From positions 1,853 to 65,852 of the forward strand of contig JAMYWO010000171.1 in NCBI GenBank assembly GCA_024220525.1: a stretch of 64,000 nucleotides of DNA. Direction: 5' to 3'. The position numbers were made by a program, and so were the translations under genes. Positions within the stretch are counted from its first letter, which is position 1, and every line of letters begins with the position of its first letter. Positions 62,860 through 64,000 of this stretch are shown here, piece by piece. Under the pieces are notes generated by a model. It saw only the letters and a program-made list of their open reading frames with translations. It ran no database searches and was not told the origin of the DNA. The DNA is from Cochliopodium minus. Its lineage: Eukaryota > Discosea > Himatismenida > Cochliopodiidae.

Positions 62860-64000
62860 TTATCTCATTCCAAAACCTTCAGAGTTAGAAATAGCCTTCA
62901 AAAGTTTTTGTTGGAGACATTCTTTGGAGGAGTATTCAGGAAGGAGAAAGTGGTTGAAGCAAGTATGTGTTTGAGGTAATCTCTCATCTCCATCACCATG
63001 TTTAGCAATAATAAATTTCAAATTTTTTAATCCTCCGATAGGAGATCTAAAGGAAAAAATGAAAAAAAAAAAGTTTTAAAAAAAAATTAAAAATTTTAAA
63101 AAACAAGAAATGAAAATAAGTTGTTTTTTTTTGACCTGTCGCTTCCTGTGGAGAAAGACAATAATTTTTTCTTTTGTTCTTCAGTGAAACTGTGAACTAC
63201 TTCCCAGAACCACTTGACCACAATGTGATCTTTGGAGTAACCACTCTCATAAGTGGTTTTGTTTTCAAGATCTTTAAAGTTCAATTCTTTGCTTCCACAA
63301 ATCAAGAGTTCAACTTCTTCAAGAACAAAAAATTCAAAAAAAGCACCACCACTCACTACAGTGTTGAATCCTTTCTTGAATGATCCAAATTGTTTCTCGA
63401 TAGATTTGTTTAAAGAATAATCAACATATAAGTCAACATATTCTAGATAAAAAAATGTAAAAAATTTTTATTTAAAGAAAAAAGATGGAAGATACCTTTT
63501 CTGTTATCGTTGGTTAAAACAATATCAGCTCCTCCAGGTTTTAGTTCATGTACTCTTTTTTCACCAAAATAATCATATTCTACAGTAAAGTCTCTACAAA
63601 ATACATCTTCTACATTTCCGTTAAATTCAAGAAGTTGTTCCAGACCCTTTGCGAGACTCTTTTTGAAAAAAAAAATGATTATAATGAAAAAAAAAATGAT
63701 TGAGGAGAAAAAAAAAATTAAATTAAATTACAGGATTAATATCAAAGAGATCTTTGAAATTAGTTTCAAGTCCCATAAGTTTTTTATAAATAACATTTGG
63801 AAAATGGATGTCCAAGATGATACGATTGTAAATCGCCAAACCAAGAATGATTCCGATCAATTCAAATTCTCTGAAATCAGTAGAAGTGTTGTTCAACCAG
63901 TATTGTCTTGCTTCTTCTACATTTATGAACATTCCGAATTTAGGGTCAAAGATTTCTCTTATAACTAATTGAAAGAATTCTTTTTGGACACCCCCTTCAT
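62860..64000 (-). CDS. HECT-type E3 ubiquitin ligase, C-terminal part (partial at right edge)
   Basis: The exons present form most of a HECT domain: [118 protein letters not shown] and [40 protein letters not shown] follows, with the catalytic Cys in THTCFN, and the end is [11 protein letters not shown] (stop 62860). HECT ligases take ubiquitin from E2 onto this Cys and pass it to the substrate. The C-terminus ends a few residues after the GFG motif, as in UBE3A/HECTD2-type members, and the wording is closest to that group. The N-terminal substrate-binding part lies outside the window. The introns (about 55-80 nt) are in phase, and the catalytic parts appear intact. Confidence 0.92.

Overview
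The window comes from the nuclear genome of an AT-rich, free-living-type eukaryotic microbe, most likely an amoeboid protist. The grounds are short GT-AG introns (mostly 54-65 nt, T- or A-rich), asparagine-run proteins, extremely AT-rich spacers, and a purely eukaryotic gene set (splicing factor, nuclear pore subunit, RhoGEF, ER glycosylation and mitochondrial import subunits). TAA and TGA both end genes, so the standard code fits. I cannot name the clade: dictyostelid-like base composition and heterolobosean- or Anaeramoeba-like gene content are both compatible. No virus-like element, transposon, tRNA, rRNA or CRISPR array was recognised.

Layout. 1-3071: the end of a Sel1-repeat gene, then pieces of an insulin-degrading-enzyme-like M16 protease whose exons are out of order around an ambiguous base at 1147. 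3344-10440: a Q/G/Y/P-rich C2-domain protein and the nuclease-helicase DNA2. 10667-10759: a 30-codon OST4 microprotein gene (reverse). 11076-15025: NUP160 (reverse), divergent from RABL6 (15166-17854). 17943-18235: a small coiled-coil gene. 18617-26239: a furry/Tao3-type cell-morphogenesis scaffold. 26396-29392: a protein made of four tandem copies of a three-zinc-ribbon cassette, the least familiar protein here. 29712-34550: a GNAT acetyltransferase with an apparent frameshift, an ARM/HEAT-like protein, and the XPF/ERCC4 repair nuclease. 34759-42041: an SLC35-type transporter, a plant-like FHA-AAA ATPase and ALG5. 42212-46519: a zinc-cluster/coiled-coil/Sel1 protein and PAM16. 46672-54639: an RBM26/27-type RNA-binding protein, a DH-C1 RhoGEF, a small coiled-coil gene, an OXLD1-like protein and a U2SURP-type splicing factor with two RRMs. 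54780-64000: ECH1, a coiled-coil protein with C-terminal fimbrin-like CH domains, a SYO1/HEATR3 homologue, and the C-terminal part of a HECT E3 ligase running off the right edge.

Genes are densely packed, often divergent with about 140-210 bp between start codons or convergent with 50-150 bp between stops. There is no operon-like functional grouping; most are single-copy housekeeping genes. Features that stand out are the scrambled IDE exons, the A-B-A zinc-ribbon array, a 10-nt microexon carrying half of the DNA2 Walker A motif, two genes whose first coding exon is probably only the ATG, an intronic hairpin in ALG5, and FG-type repeats in the RABL6 tail.
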